Source: Cylindrobasidium torrendii FP15055 ss-10 | Lineage: Eukaryota; Basidiomycota; Agaricomycetes; Agaricales; Physalacriaceae | Length of the DNA: 64,000 nucleotides | NCBI GenBank assembly: GCA_000934385.1 | Contig: KN880432.1 | Coordinates: forward strand, 248,001-312,000 | Direction: 5' to 3' | Part shown: positions 1-11,969 of the stretch, piece by piece | Position numbering within the stretch: the first letter of the stretch is position 1 | Layout: each line of letters opens with the position of its first letter | Notes under the pieces: generated by a model | Database searches by the model: none | Told to the model about the DNA's origin: nothing | What the model saw: the letters and a program-made list of their open reading frames with translations, nothing else | Made by a program: the position numbers and the translations under genes

Positions 1-2139
1 TCGGCGTCACTTGTCGAGGCCGACGAGGCTGACCGGCTGTCCTTTATGGAAAGACCCAGCCCTTGTGTGGTCAGCAGAATGTCTGCATAGGCGTGGAGCG
101 CATTGAGGAATTTGGCGCCTGAATCCCCTGCGAACACCAAAGCAGTCTTATTAACGTTTTGAGGATTGAGTCCGTCGTCGTAGTCAGGATGTTTGGGAAG
201 CTCCTTGGAGATATAGAATCGCAATGCGCGCGCGTAGTCTGCGCGCACTGAATAGTCTCTGTCGCAGAGCAGGCTAAGTGTCTCGTGCCAAATGTCGGGT
301 GAGATTTTCGTGCGACGGGAAGCACGCTCGTCTGCGCCCGCATCTTGACTGAGAACAACATCGATGGAGGGAGATACCGCCTTTGGGCTGGAGAGTGATC
401 CGGACCGTTTCCTACCATCTTCGGGTGACGGGGTGTCATGAATGTCGGCGGAGTGCATTAATCCAACGAGACCAGCGAGCAGGACACGGATAACTTCAGC
501 TCGCACGCGGTCGTTGGCAACGTTTCCTCGTACCACAACCCCTTGGACCTCGACATGGTTGAGCTTATTAATCGCTTCTACCTGTATGTTGTCAGTTATG
601 TGTGCCAAATAACACTTGATAAAGCGAACGTACTGCAAGATCCTGAATTTGGTCGGAGTAGTATACGTGAGTCCCAAGTGCCGATATACATTTCACTAGC
701 GGTGGGAGCAACGCATCCTCAGGGTTGTAGGAGGCCCGGCGGGCCACGAGAGTCATGAAGTTGGTCATTATGTCCGAGGTAGACAAGTTAATGAGCGGTG
801 TGGCCGAGTTGAGCACGGTGATGACCATGTTCGCAAGGGCTTGGTGCATCGCTGTCGCTTCTACGGAGTCCTCAGAGTCCAGCATCCGCTCTACCAGCCA
901 AGTAGGGACGGCATAACGATACTGGTACTGTGACCAGTCTGCCAATTTCTGTGCGACCCAGAGACAATGATCTGTGCTGGACCATGCCTTCAATTCATCG
1001 AGGTTATCAAACGCGGACCGTAATATGAATCCAAGCTGAGACCCATTGGCATGTTCAAGGAGGGACAAGAGAGCGCGTAGGGATGCTGCACAAACATCTT
1101 GAGCAGAAGGGCCTTTGTCGCCGTCGATGTGCAGGTGGATTGAAGCAGCTCTTCGCTCTAGGGCTGGCCTGGTCCGGAACTCAGAGAGGTATGGAGACGA
1201 GGACTCTTTGGCTTCGATTGCTCTGTGATTATTGGGACATAGGTTGAGGCACAGAAATGAGGGCAACGTACTGTTGGTCCAGTGTTGGAAGGCTGGTGGA
1301 GTAAATGTTTGCAAGAATGGGGCGCATGATTGTGGCGACCTGGGCACGAAACTGGTGGGTGTCGTTGTAGAGCGCCTCTGAATTGATGGCGCTGGTAAGG
1401 GCAGCAAACCCAATCAGACGCGTCCTGTGGACGCGTTCAAGCAAGGATGGGTGATGTCATGTTCATGCACGCACCGGTTCTGCTCTTCGACATCACTAGT
1501 TTTATGATCACTGAGCGATGCCCATGAATTGAGGGCAGACAGGTAATCGGTGGTAAACGCCCTGTCGGCGCCAATGAGCTGGCCGTTGCTATATGTGGTC
1601 CAAGCGGTAAACTATAATTCAATTAGTGGATGTTATGTGGGTTCTTTTGGTACGCACCACGCTGGCTACGCGAGCAACGACCTCAAGATCTGTTGGTACA
1701 GCGGAAAGAGTGGCATCGACGGATGAAATGAGTGACGAGGAGAGGAGTGCAATGTCGCGCCGGCATTCGGTCGCGAGCGCTCGAAATATAGCAAGGGATA
1801 TTAACAGAGATCTGGGGTGCGTTAGAAATATTCAGCGTATATATTTAAACGTACGCTCTACTGCGCAGATTGCCCGCCTTGGCTTTGCGACATTCCAACT
1901 TTAAACGCTTCTCCAGCTCGCTCCCTATCTTAGCAAGTTTGCCCGGATGGTTCGAACTGATCTAACTTTAAGCTTGAATCCTTTCCTTGGCCTCAGGGAG
2001 GCACTCACGCATAGTAGGTGAGTCGGCTGAGTTCCTGCGAATTCGGTGCGTAGGCTGGGCCGCAAGTCAACAGGGCTGAAGTTGGCGGATAACACGAATT
2101 GAGCAGTTGGACATGATTAGGGGAAAATAAGAAGTTCAT
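1..2139 (-). CDS. EFR3: EFR3 plasma-membrane scaffold (N-terminal part, cut by window start)
   Basis: EFR3 anchors the phosphatidylinositol 4-kinase (Stt4) complex at the plasma membrane and is an alpha-helical repeat protein. The start is the ATG at 2139 (MNFLFSPNHVQLL). Exon 1 ends at about 2009 at a gtgagt donor. The next exon starts near 1956 and continues as ASNHPGKLAKIGSELEKR, in frame. Further exons carry blocks typical of fungal EFR3: RTRLIGFAALTSAINSEALY, then FRAQVATIMRPILANI, then a segment ending SALGTHVYYSDQI near 650. The protein runs off the left edge, so the C-terminal half is absent. At least four introns are needed. The family match is by recognition of these blocks; I am fairly sure of it. 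The gene lies head-to-tail behind the aldose epimerase, about 300 bp away. Confidence 0.82.
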
Positions 2140-2445
2140 AGGTTTGATGGTGGTGGGAAAGAGAGAGATGCATAACCTCATAGCTGGATGGACGTGTTCG
2201 GCGGGGCGGTGGTGATCTCGGCAATTGCCGGACAGCCCTATAAAGCGATCAATCTTTTTTTCATATCTTGTCTTTTCTCCACAATGTTGGCCAAATTTGT
2301 GAGTGTCCCTTCCCTCTGCGCTCAATGATGAGCTTTTGCTGTGCACCAGTCCGAGACCCTTTCTGCGGACAAACTCCCTGGCTCCCAATTATACGCTCGG
2401 GAGCCCTGATCCTTCATTGTGTTACATCGTTGACATGGGCACTAA
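2140..2445. other. intergenic spacer, EFR3 promoter side
   Basis: About 300 bases between the end of the aldose 1-epimerase and the EFR3 start. Short open frames here run on both strands without splice support. It should contain the EFR3 promoter and the epimerase 3' end. I see no conserved motif that I can name. Confidence 0.5.
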
Positions 2446-3972
2446 TTATTCCACCAGAGAGAAAGTATATGTCGACTCCCAAACGTATGGCTTCCCCGGC
2501 CCATAAATCTGGTCGATTCCCCACTCAGGATTGTTGATGGCATCTATCCACGACTCTTGCTCGATGACAAGGCAGGAATGTTGGGGGTAGTACAAGTCGG
2601 CGCCGCCGTGCGCCTGTTTACGCGCGATGGGCGCCTCGGGGTCATAGATACCGTTACACGAGTAGATCTGAGTTTCTTCAATATAAACAGTTGTGTCTTT
2701 TCTTTTTTTCATTCCTGCATACCTGCAGCGCCAGTTGATCTGTTTTAACATCCAGCTTGACCCCAGAGATATCACTCCATATGGAGAACACCGTTTCGTT
2801 CGTCGCTGGTTCATCATAAACCCAGCAGTTGTCAAAGCCAATGCAATCTGCAATGCGTTACTTTTCGAGAATTTCCTATATTTTCGGCACTCACCTCCGC
2901 CGCAATAGTCAAATCCTTCTGTGTCGTTGAGACTTCCGCCGATGGACTTGGCTTCCCTGAAATCAAGTGCAGTGTCGGTAACATCGATGAGCTCGCCTGT
3001 CGGGATGAGGATGCTATCTGTCGCGATAACCTGTGAGGCGTTGAACTGCGCATAATGGTTGACTAGATCGTCGTTGGCCTTGTATCCCTCGAGGTTCCAG
3101 AAGTGGTGTCCACTGAGCATGATAGGTGTTTCCGCTGTAGCAATCGCGTTCATGCTTATCTTCCAGACCCCGCCCGCTTCCAAGGCGTAGGTTACAGACG
3201 TAAGGACGGTACCAGGGAACCCTTGCTCGCCGTCTGGATCAATCAAACCGAACACGACCGAACTGTCTGTCTGGCTCAGCACCTGCCATATGCGAAGGTC
3301 ATAACCTGTGTCGCCGCCGTGCAAAGTATCAAGTCCTGCCAGAAGGATGAGCTGACAACCATGTCTCTTGACACAGGAGCGTACCGTCATTTTCGTTCGT
3401 GGGAACATGATAAACCGTGCTGTTGTCGCTCTCGCTCACATTCTTTGAGATGGGCAATGTGAAGGTGCCATTCGCGATTCGGTTGGCGTATCTGTGCATG
3501 CGCGTTAGGTTTATGCCTACAGAGAGTAGCAGGGACTCTTACCGTCCAACAATGGGGCCAAAAAATTGTCGGTTCGTCGCGTATTCGGTCTGCCATGATG
3601 AATGTAGGGTTCCGAGATGACAAGCGCGAAAGTTGCTTACCTTGTTATCAAACCCAAGAACGAGGTCCAACGTATCACCGTTCTAGCAAGACAATGAGTA
3701 TTGATGCTACTAAAGTGGTGCAGGAACTTTACCTTGTCTTTGACATAGAAGTTTGTGAGTGTTGCTCCAAATGGGATGAAGCTCGCATTGACGGACCCAT
3801 CCGGGGCAGTCAAGTTCAGAGCCTCAAATGCCTACCCAACACATGTCAGCTGAATATTGTCACAAGCCGGGACCATACGCACATTGTCCACCGTCGTCCA
3901 GTTGAGCGTCTGTGCATTACTTGCAGAAGCAAAAGATGCAGCAAAAATGAGCGCGGAGAACATGGGGAACAT
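2446..3972 (-). CDS. Secreted aldose 1-epimerase (mutarotase)
   Basis: Interconverts the alpha and beta anomers of aldoses such as glucose and galactose. The start ATG at 3972 opens a signal peptide (MFPMFSALIFAASFASASNA), so the product is probably secreted. Eight exons were traced. Exon 1 is 3972-3883, followed by a 51-nt gtgcgt intron, and exon 2 is 3831-3733. Together they read AFEALNLTAPDGSVNASFIP and then FGATLTNFYVKDK, a typical family start. Later landmarks are LGFDNK, FFGPIVGRYANRIANG, LHGGDTGYD with the expected histidine, SGHHFWNLEGY with the second histidine, and a C-terminal LVIEQESWIDAIN block holding the likely catalytic glutamate. The stop is at 2446-2448. Next to glucanases and a sugar porter, it could equilibrate released glucose outside the cell; that role is inference. 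Confidence 0.88.
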
Positions 3973-5145
3973 CTTGCTGCTACTCAGGTTCTTCTGAATC
4001 TTACGTTGCCTTTTTATCCTGCTCACCGGTATAGTCCCAGCTGACCTCGAGGTTCTGATGGCTACGCAGTAACCAACGGTTTTGCGCACGGCCCGCCTTT
4101 CCGCCCGACGCACATCAACAAGCCAGCTAATGGTCGGGGTCCATCACGAGGGCTGGCTATGATGGTCATTGGAGTCTCTTTCGCATGGACGTGCCTAGAA
4201 TTCAATTATATGTACTCTTATCCCAGGCAGCGAGACCAAAGCTAGTCGAGCTTGGTCCATGCAGCTCTCATTAGTCCCTGCGATGCTGGTAACAAGGCAA
4301 TGGCCAACAGAGGTGCAGTGAGGAGAGAAGCACTACCTCGATGCCTCACGTGATCGCGTCGCGATCGTGCAAGCCGGCGATTGAAGCCGCGAATTTGTTT
4401 CACTCTAACCGTCACATCGCGTAAACTTTTACTGCCTTGATCTATACTCGCACTTTCGAGGACTGATACAGAGCACGCTCACTCTCACTTGCGATGGACT
4501 CGGAATTCTTTCGGGCTCAAGCTCAACTGGATATTCAGCAAACTGCGAACGTTGGCTTGATCATCAAGCAGCATTTGGCCAAATGATGGGAATGAATACC
4601 ACCTGTACGCCTGCAACATCGGAATACCGATGCAGATTACTTTTATTCGCGTGCTTGCTTCCCGCCTATGCAGCTACGGTATCCCTTTTGACGGAATCCT
4701 ACACACGTATCATGACCATAATCACGACTGCGGGTATGGATCAGGCTCCGCCGACTCGACGCGCCTCACGATGTCGACAAGTGGTCAAACAAATTTGATG
4801 GGAAAATAGACTACAGCGACATCAATGCATCGGAAACCCGGATGGTCACTCGAGCGCTCAAGCTCAAGCATCTGCTTCCGGCGAGTCCAGCCGCTGACAG
4901 TGAGAGCCAAGTTCTCAAGCTCAAGCTGTTGCACTGACATAACGGAATAACTACTGCCCTTCTCATACGCTCACTCCTTCCTACACAGTGTCGAGCTATT
5001 TCGCACGCTACTTGTCACCCCAAAACGAGTGTCCCAGCGCTCAAACGCTGAAAACGATCACCATCGCGAATGGACACCGTTGCAACTGTCGAGCCTATTT
5101 CATTGTTGAGATGTTCATCAATCACGCGTCACGCCGTAGAGAGGC
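3973..5145. other. intergenic region with no supported gene
   Basis: Contains a 30-codon open frame from an ATG at 4494 and a 71-codon frame at 4583-4798. Neither has homology I recognise or clear splice continuation. Short CTCAAG-rich repeats occur at 4515-4526, 4856-4869 and 4913-4926. The region should hold the promoters of the divergent aldose epimerase and GH128 genes. Confidence 0.45.
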
Positions 5146-5152
5146 TATAAAA
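5146..5152 (+). promoter_or_regulatory. TATA box of GH128 copy 1
   Basis: TATAAAA lies 86 bp upstream of the start codon at 5232. All three GH128 copies in the window have the same motif 56-86 bp before their ATG, which supports strong, regulated transcription. Confidence 0.6.
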
Positions 5153-5231
5153 CGAATCCAAGGGCTTTCTGTCAATTGCACCATTCGCCTATTTTTCTTC
5201 TCTCCCGGTCCATCCTCCATTTTTTCTTACC

Positions 5232-6303
5232 ATGATTTCCACTTTCGCTGTTGCTTTTGCACTCCTTGCTTCGTCTGTGTCTGCTGGGAAGGGTGGTCTC
5301 GCATGGCCATACTGTGCGTCGACTTACCCTTCGCAACCTACGAAATTCACACTCATAACTGCACAGATAACTCCCCTCTTGACCCTTCGGTTTTCAACAC
5401 TGGCTCTGGTAACACGGTTGCGATGTGCGTATAACATTGAGGCTACGACGACCCCTCCAAGCTGACCGAATCTTCTTAGTTACGACTGGGAGACATACGC
5501 ACCCCCTTCTGCTAACGGCGATGGAGGCCTCGGCTTCATTGGTACGCAGCGCTGCACAGACTGCGACTCGTCCCCCATTGGCGAGCTTGCTGCCCGTCAG
5601 GCTGCCCAAGGTTGGGCCAGTGCGTCCGCTCCGCTTGCATATGGTGTGCACATATTGAACTATTTGTTTCAGCCCTGTTCACATTGAACGAGCCCGACCT
5701 CAATGGCATCAGCCCCGGCGACGCTGCATCCTGGTATCAGACCAACGTCAATGCCATCGTGCGTATCATGCAGCATTTCTGCGTCAATGCACCTATTAAC
5801 GAGACTTTCCAAGCAGAGCACCAAGAAGGCTTTCCCGTCTATCACTTCCAGCACCGATGCTGGCAAGGGCCTCGACTGGCTTGCGCAGTTCTTCACAGCC
5901 TGTGGGGGAAGTTGCTCTGGCGACTACGTTAACCTTCACTGGTACGGCACTGCGTACAGCGACTTCCAGTCGCATGTAGAGTCTGCACACTCCAAGTTCG
6001 GCGTATGTGCTTCCCGTTGCTTGATTCAGCTTTGAAAACTAACTTATTATGCAGGACTACAAAATCGTGATCTCGGAGTTCGCATTGACGGGTGCAAGCC
6101 AGGCCGACCAAGTTGCCTTCTTCAAGCAGGCCATCGAGTGGCTCAATGGCCAGGACTATGTCGAGCTCTTCTTCCCCTTCCCGGCCACCTCGCCGTCCTT
6201 GCTTTCTGCGAACGATGCTGCCGCAGCGTCCTACGTCGGCACCGGCTCTTGCCTCTTCAACGATGACGGCTCTGCGTCGGCTGTGGGCGAGTTGTTGCTG
6301 TAG
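5232..6303 (+). CDS. Secreted GH128 endo-beta-1,3-glucanase-like protein, copy 1
   Basis: GH128 (Asl1-like TIM-barrel) enzymes cut beta-1,3-glucan; the family was founded on a mushroom enzyme. Exons traced: 5232-5313, 5367-5424, 5480-5619, 5673-5758, 5817-6002 and 6055-6303, giving 266 residues. An N-terminal signal peptide of about 18 residues ends SSVSAG and is followed by KGGLAWPYY. The likely acid/base glutamate is in LNEPD and the likely nucleophile glutamate is in ISEFAL. Conserved blocks include YDWETYAPPS, GFIGTQRC, CDSSP, GLDWLAQF and NLHWYG. Unlike copies 2 and 3, it has no intron between YNSPL and DPSV but carries one inside AIYDWE. Copies 2 and 3 resemble each other more than this one. 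Probably acts on its own wall during morphogenesis or autolysis, or on external glucan. Confidence 0.9.
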
Positions 6304-7320
6304 GTGTTGGATGATTGGTCTTGTTGTTGTGCAACCACTAAATGTACAACTCCCAACAAACCTATCGTTATATACTTACTAACTATATATTGCGATGTTG
6401 TGCTTTCTCATGAGTATTTAATTCGAGTTCTTCACAATCTATGGAGAGAGATTTTGACACTCTTCAAGGCGCTGCATTCTGGGTCTCTGCTACGTGGTCA
6501 ACTGCTCTAGTAGTCGCGATAAGAACGGGCTTCAAAGCTTTTCAAACCTTTGAGTTGGTCCCAAGGTCTTCTTGTGGATGTCTGTCCATGTGCTTGCCAT
6601 CATAAATGATCTCGGAAGCTTAGGTAAGATAGCATTCTAATCCTTACTTTCATGGCGCTGTCAGGTCATGACCGAAATCCATGCGCTACATTCGCCTAGA
6701 CCCTGCGGCATCAGGTCAAGTTTGTGTCTCGCGCGTGGTTGAGCGCACCTAGCTGCTTTCTAGCTGAGCATAAAGGGCGCCTCGCTACTGCTAAAGTACT
6801 CATTCGCTTGTAGGAATGAGCGAGCGCGATGGTGAGAGGTCATCCCTACATCTCTGTAAAACATTAACGCTGGGTGTTGTATACACTTACGGGAACCTTT
6901 CTCCGTCATTCTGCGAGGTACTGTTGGCTAGGTGTTATTATCCATCAGTCCCTCACAGCGCCCATAATCACCGCTGGATGGGCAGAGCCAAGGCAGAGTC
7001 TCGAAGACCCGAACGCGGCGCAAGACTTGATCTGCTGTGTCTAATCCAGGAAAATATCATGATTGTTTGGCGTAGTACTGCTCGACTACTTCTACTCACG
7101 CCTCGGTTTCGTTCGAGAGTGTCCACTAATTTGTACACTCTCAAGTATCTGTGCGGGTCCTAGATGAACAGCACTACGCTTCAAGGCTCGTCTGGGGCTA
7201 CATCCATCACCGCCCACCGTGAAAGGAGAATTGAGTATTATGGTGCCTTTCATGCTTGTACCGCAAGACCCTAATTATGGTGGGCCGCTTTGCTGATAAT
7301 TAGTACCTTGGATTGGAAAG
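6304..7320. other. intergenic region between GH128 copies 1 and 2
   Basis: About one kilobase holding the 3' end of copy 1 and the upstream region of copy 2. A 115-codon open frame at 6816-7163 has a composition unlike the neighbouring genes, no family I recognise and no splice support, so I do not call it. No repeat or RNA gene seen. Confidence 0.5.
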
Positions 7321-7328
7321 TATAAAAG
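7321..7328 (+). promoter_or_regulatory. TATA box of GH128 copy 2
   Basis: TATAAAAG lies 56 bp before the ATG at 7377, matching the arrangement at the other two GH128 genes. Confidence 0.6.
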
Positions 7329-7376
7329 GCTCAGTATTGAAGAAGAAATGGGCATCGAACTCCTTTTGCTTTCGAC

Positions 7377-8448
7377 ATGATTGGCGTCTTCACTATTGCC
7401 ATTGCTCTTGCATCCTCCGCTCTCGCTGGAAAGCGTGGCCTCGCATGGCCATGGTGTATGTTAATTCAATTTCGTGCGATACATTGGCTTACTTTCCATT
7501 AGACAACAAGTCTCTGTTCGTATCCTTAGCCATTTCGCATTCTTCGCAGTACTGAATTGCAATCTAGCGACCCCGGTGTTTTGAACAACGGTCAAGGCCA
7601 GGTCGTTGCAATCTATGATTGGGAAACCTACCCACCTCCTTCAACAAACGGCGCTGGTGGACTTGGCTTTATTGGCATGCAGCGCTGCAGGAACTGCGAC
7701 TCGTCACCTATAAACCAGCTGGCCCAACGCCAGAGGGAACAAGGATGGGCCAGTTGAGATGATTTCTTTGAATATGCCCACAATAATGGCTGACACGCCT
7801 CCAGCGGTCTTCAGCTTGAACGAGCCTGATTATCCTGGAACCGCAAACACGGTCTCTCCTGCCGATGCCGCCTCATGGTACATTACCAACATCAACCCTC
7901 TGGTACGTCGATAGTATCGGTGGTCAATAGGAAGTCCTGACCGGCCTGACCACTTGCACAGGCCATCAAGAAGGCGTTCCCAGCCATTACCTCTAGCCAG
8001 TCTGCGGGCCAAGGCCTTGACTGGCTCGCACAATTCCTGAACGCCTGTGGTGGAAGGTGTTACGGAGACTACATCAACCTTCACTGGTACGGCAACAACT
8101 TCGCAGAATTCCAGTCGCACATCCAGAATGCGCACAACAAATTCCCCGTGTGTCACATAATAATCGCATACTATACGCACTGACCCACCTTTACTTCAGA
8201 GCTACAGCGTCGTTATCACCGAGTTTGCGCTCAATGGCGCAAGTCAGTCCGCTCAAGTCGCTTTCTTCAAGCAGGCGTTCGCGTGGCTGGATAGTCAAAG
8301 CTGGGTCACGCTTTACTTCCCATTCGTTGCCACTTCGCCTGCCCTTCTATCTGCTAACGACGGCGGCGCGGCTGGCGGTGTTGGCACAGGCTCGTGCCTC
8401 TACACTAATGCCGGAGGACCGTCGGCTGTCGGTAACCTCATGTACTGA
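7377..8448 (+). CDS. Secreted GH128 endo-beta-1,3-glucanase-like protein, copy 2
   Basis: Second tandem glucanase. Exons: 7377-7455, a 13-nt microexon 7503-7515, 7568-7752, 7805-7902, 7962-8147 and 8200-8448. They sum to 810 nt, or 269 residues. The signal peptide ends SSALAG and the mature protein starts KRGLAWPWY. The predicted catalytic glutamates lie in LNEPD and ITEFAL. Landmarks are DPGVLNNGQGQVVAIYDWE, GFIGMQRC, CDSSP, DWLAQF and NLHWYGN. The donor after the microexon is the weak gttcgt, but the homologous copy 3 has gtacgc at the same place, which supports the model. This copy and copy 3 share an identical exon plan and most of their sequence. Likely a secreted beta-1,3-glucan hydrolase; substrate not provable from sequence. 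Confidence 0.9.
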
Positions 8449-9625
8449 GTAATCATTGTGTGAAAGCAGTGAGCACACAATGCCGGGATGATTACGGCCT
8501 AAGTAGGAAGTTGTAACGTTATGTTTGTTTATGGTATTAAGGACTGTATGTGGGTAAACATAAAGGTTTCAAATCAAAGCTTGCGTACCAGCACAAATTC
8601 TATGAGTATATGGATGGCGTTGGAAAATCTGCGCTATCAATGCATCGCGCTCCAGAACCGGTCAAGACAATCAAGAAGAGAATGCGACAGACTCACGTTC
8701 GGAAAAATCTCGGCGGCTCCTAGATATCTTCTTGAACTTCCAAAATGGTTATCCGTGGCTGCATCATGAACAGACGTTGCTCGAATGAGCGTGTACCAGA
8801 TACTTTCTGTGCTCGCTTCGAAAACTGGGGAAACTGGGGCAGACAGTCATCCGGGGAAGCCGTGCAGTCTTAATTTTAATTAAATTTGGAGTCGACATAG
8901 GTGCAGCGATCAGAGTTGATCGCTACGAACCGTGGGAAATTGATGAACACGTTCCTTTCCGACGTCCGTTTCGTCTCATCCTTGATGCATTGTGTGCCGA
9001 GCCCAGCTTTGGCTGAATTCATTGAGGACGATGTTATCCGCCTCTCATCATTGACCTGCAATTTCGGGCACCAGTCGGACTATCGGCTCTGGAACACTCC
9101 CAGTGAACTCAAGCATCGATGTCCTCGATTTTGCCCATTTGGCCTTGCTTCCGGAAGCGCCATCCACGCTGGGTGTTCCGATCGGTAGAACCTTGCAGAA
9201 CACGATGCAACTCGTGGGTAGAGCCCCGGCAGGGACGTGTCGACCGACTCTAATTTTTCCTAACCATTTCTCGACGTTTAAATGTCAGGAATAATGTTGG
9301 CCGCCTGCTATGCTTCCGGGACACACATTTATATAGGACACGAGGAATTTTCGGTCACCTGAACTTTTTTGCATCGGTTGTAAAAGCTTTATGTCCGTGC
9401 TTGAACCATCTTACCGTTCTATGGACTTCGCATGTCGAGCTCCAAAAACCCCCCGCGGTTCTATCCCATTGCTATCCCATGCGTCCTGCAATACGTTCCC
9501 GACGACCGGTTCCAGCCATGTGTATCCCATCCGCCATGTATAAATGTTGTTGCTGTGTGCGAACAACCTCCAGGTCCCCAGACTTCTTCCCCCATCCCCC
9601 ACATCTCTGAACGCGGCTTCCCTCG
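8449..9625. other. intergenic region upstream of the sugar porter
   Basis: About 1.2 kb. Open frames at 8901-9188 and 9103-9294 overlap in different frames; the second reads smoothly (IDVLDFAHLALLPEAP) but has no start, splice partners or family I can name. The AT-rich stretch near 8873-8886 and the remainder probably form the sugar porter promoter. Confidence 0.45.
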
Positions 9626-11642
9626 ATGGCACCCGTCACTTACAGGTGCGTGTCCACTCTCTTCTCGTTGAATAGCATTCTCATGCACCTGCAGCAATGG
9701 CACTCCCATTGGGATTACGGCCATCCTTGTCGCGCTCATCTCGTCCATGGGTGGCTTCATGTTTGGCTACGACACTGGCCAGATCTCCGACATTCTCGTC
9801 ATGGAAGACTTCAAGCGCCGTTTCGCTGAATGTGCTCCCGCCGCTTCCCTTGAGCTCGTCGATGTGAGCACCTGCGAGTTCAGCACGGTGCGGTCTGGCT
9901 GTATTGTCGCCTTCCTCTCCATCGGTACCCTCATCGGATGTCTCTGCGGTGCCCCGTATGCAACTATTGCTTCTTGGCCTCGTCCTGAATGCTCACTATC
10001 TTCAGTGTCGCTGAGGGTATTGGTCGTCGTTATGCCATGGTTGCCGAATGCTGCGTCTTTTTTGTCGGGGAGATCATCCAAATCACCAGCAGCACTCATT
10101 GGGTCCAGTACGCTATTGGTAGAATCGTCACTGGGCTTGGAATCGGTGCACTGAGCGCGGCCGTGCCTATGGTGCGTTTGCCCTACCAAACAGGACAAAC
10201 ATGAAAACTCATGTTCCCAGTACCAAGCGGAGACATCACCCTCTCAGATCCGGGGAACCGTCAATGCCATGTATCAATTCTTTGTCACTTTTGGTATTCT
10301 TATGGCGTGTACGTGCGGTGTCGCTCCCTGCGCACCTAAAAAGCTGACATTTTTGTCATAGATTGCATTTCGACTGGTTCGCGAGAGCTCGATGGCTCAG
10401 GTCAATGGCGCCTCGTGCTGGGATTGGGTTTCACTTGGCCGACTATCCTCGCCATCTTCATCCAGCTCATGCCTGAATCTCCTCGCTGGCTGGCCAAGAA
10501 GGGGCGGGACGCAGAAGCTCGGCGTTCGATTGCGCGCGTTCGTGGTGTCACCGGCAGCAGCACCATTTTCGGGCGTACCGCCAGTGACAAAGAGGATGAG
10601 CTGAAGGCTAGATGGGACGGCCTCATCGATCGCGAGCTCGAAGAAATCCGCAGCACTATCGAGTACGAAAGCCATCTTGGAACTGGGAGCTGGGGTGACT
10701 GCTTCAGCCCCAAGGACAAGATGTTGTACCGGACGTTGCTTGGTATGCCCTATCTGTATGCAAACCGTAACATAAACTGACAAACCTCAGGCATGGCTAT
10801 TCAAACGTTCCAGCAACTCACCGGTGCCAACTACTTCTTCTACTATGGTGCAACGATCTTTGCGTCTGTCGGCCTGTCGGACTCCTTCATCACCCAAATC
10901 ATCCTTGGCGCTGTCAACTTTTCCTGTACTTTCATAGGCCTAATCATATTCCAGAAGGTGCGTCGAAGTTAGTGCTTTTACAGTGTATGTCGACAGCTAA
11001 CATTTTGTAGTGTGGTCGTCGCTGGCCTCTTATCCTTGGTGGTCTTTGGCAAAGCGCCTGGTTGTTCGTCTTTGGTGCTATGGGCACGGCCCTCGACCCC
11101 ACTGAAAGCAAAATTGCCGGGCAAATCATGATTCTTGCGTCCTGCATGTTCATCCTCGGCTTTGCGACTACCTGGGCGCCGGGCGCCTGGGTCATTATCG
11201 GCGAGACATTCCCTATGCGCACGCGCGCTAAGCAGTCGGCGCTCGCTACTGCTAGCAATTGGCTCTGGAATTTCCTTCTCGCCTTCTTTACGCCATTCAT
11301 CACCAAAGGCATCCAGTTTCGATATGGATTCGTTTTTGCAGCATGCAACGTGATGGGAAGCCTTATCGTGTACTTCTTCCTATATGAGAGCGCTGGGCTT
11401 ACTCTTGAAGCTGTTGAGATGGTGCGTCAAGCCTCTATTTCTTATTCATTCTTACTGACAGCCACTTCCAGATGTACAATGATCCAGACTGTCATGCCTG
11501 GTCGAGCGCAACATGGGCACCCCCAGGATACAAAAATCGCGCAGACATGAAACAGCAAATCACGAAGGAGAATACCAAGGAGCACTTTGAAAATTATGTT
11601 AACGATGACGAGAAAGTACCCGTCGGTGGGCGCCGTATCTAA
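9626..11642 (+). CDS. MFS monosaccharide (sugar porter family) transporter
   Basis: Twelve-helix proton symporter or facilitator of the plasma membrane for hexoses. Start ATG at 9626 (MAPVTYS), with a first intron after ACTTACAG. The N-terminal [11 protein letters not shown] block, ADAIGRR-like loop (here [10 protein letters not shown]), [20 protein letters not shown], the PESPRWL motif ending the first half, the [13 protein letters not shown] helix-7 signature, GRRWPLI, and WVIIGETFP with the conserved PE/GE-type motif are all in order. About eight introns of 50-60 nt are needed. The total length of about 525 residues is normal. It sits directly downstream of two secreted glucanases and could import the glucose they release; this link is inferred from position only. 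Confidence 0.9.
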
Positions 11643-11969
11643 GATTGTTTGTACCCTTGTAGCTACCCATGTACATACTCAGCAACCCTGAAAGTAGATC
11701 GCACCACTTCAATGAGAATGGATTCAATGGAAATAACTTTCGAGAGATTGAACGTTCAGCAAAAACAAATTCACGTTCTCTGACAAGGTAAAGATCCTGC
11801 AAGCTCAGTGTGAAATCGAAGTTCCACTCACTGCTCAGCACTGGCCTGCCGGCGATCACGCTTAGTCAGGTGTGTGGCCCATTCTCGTTGTGTTCAACTT
11901 GCACGTGACAGAAGGCTTGCTGGCTTCGTCCTGCCACCACGCCCTGCCCTTGCTGCCTGATCTCCAGCC
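11643..11969. other. intergenic spacer
   Basis: About 330 bases between the sugar porter stop and the start of the small membrane protein gene. It should hold a terminator and a promoter. I see no further gene or recognisable motif. Confidence 0.5.

Noticed and set aside
6816..7163. 115-codon open frame between GH128 copies
   Set aside because: No recognisable family, no splice sites and a composition unlike the neighbours; probably chance.
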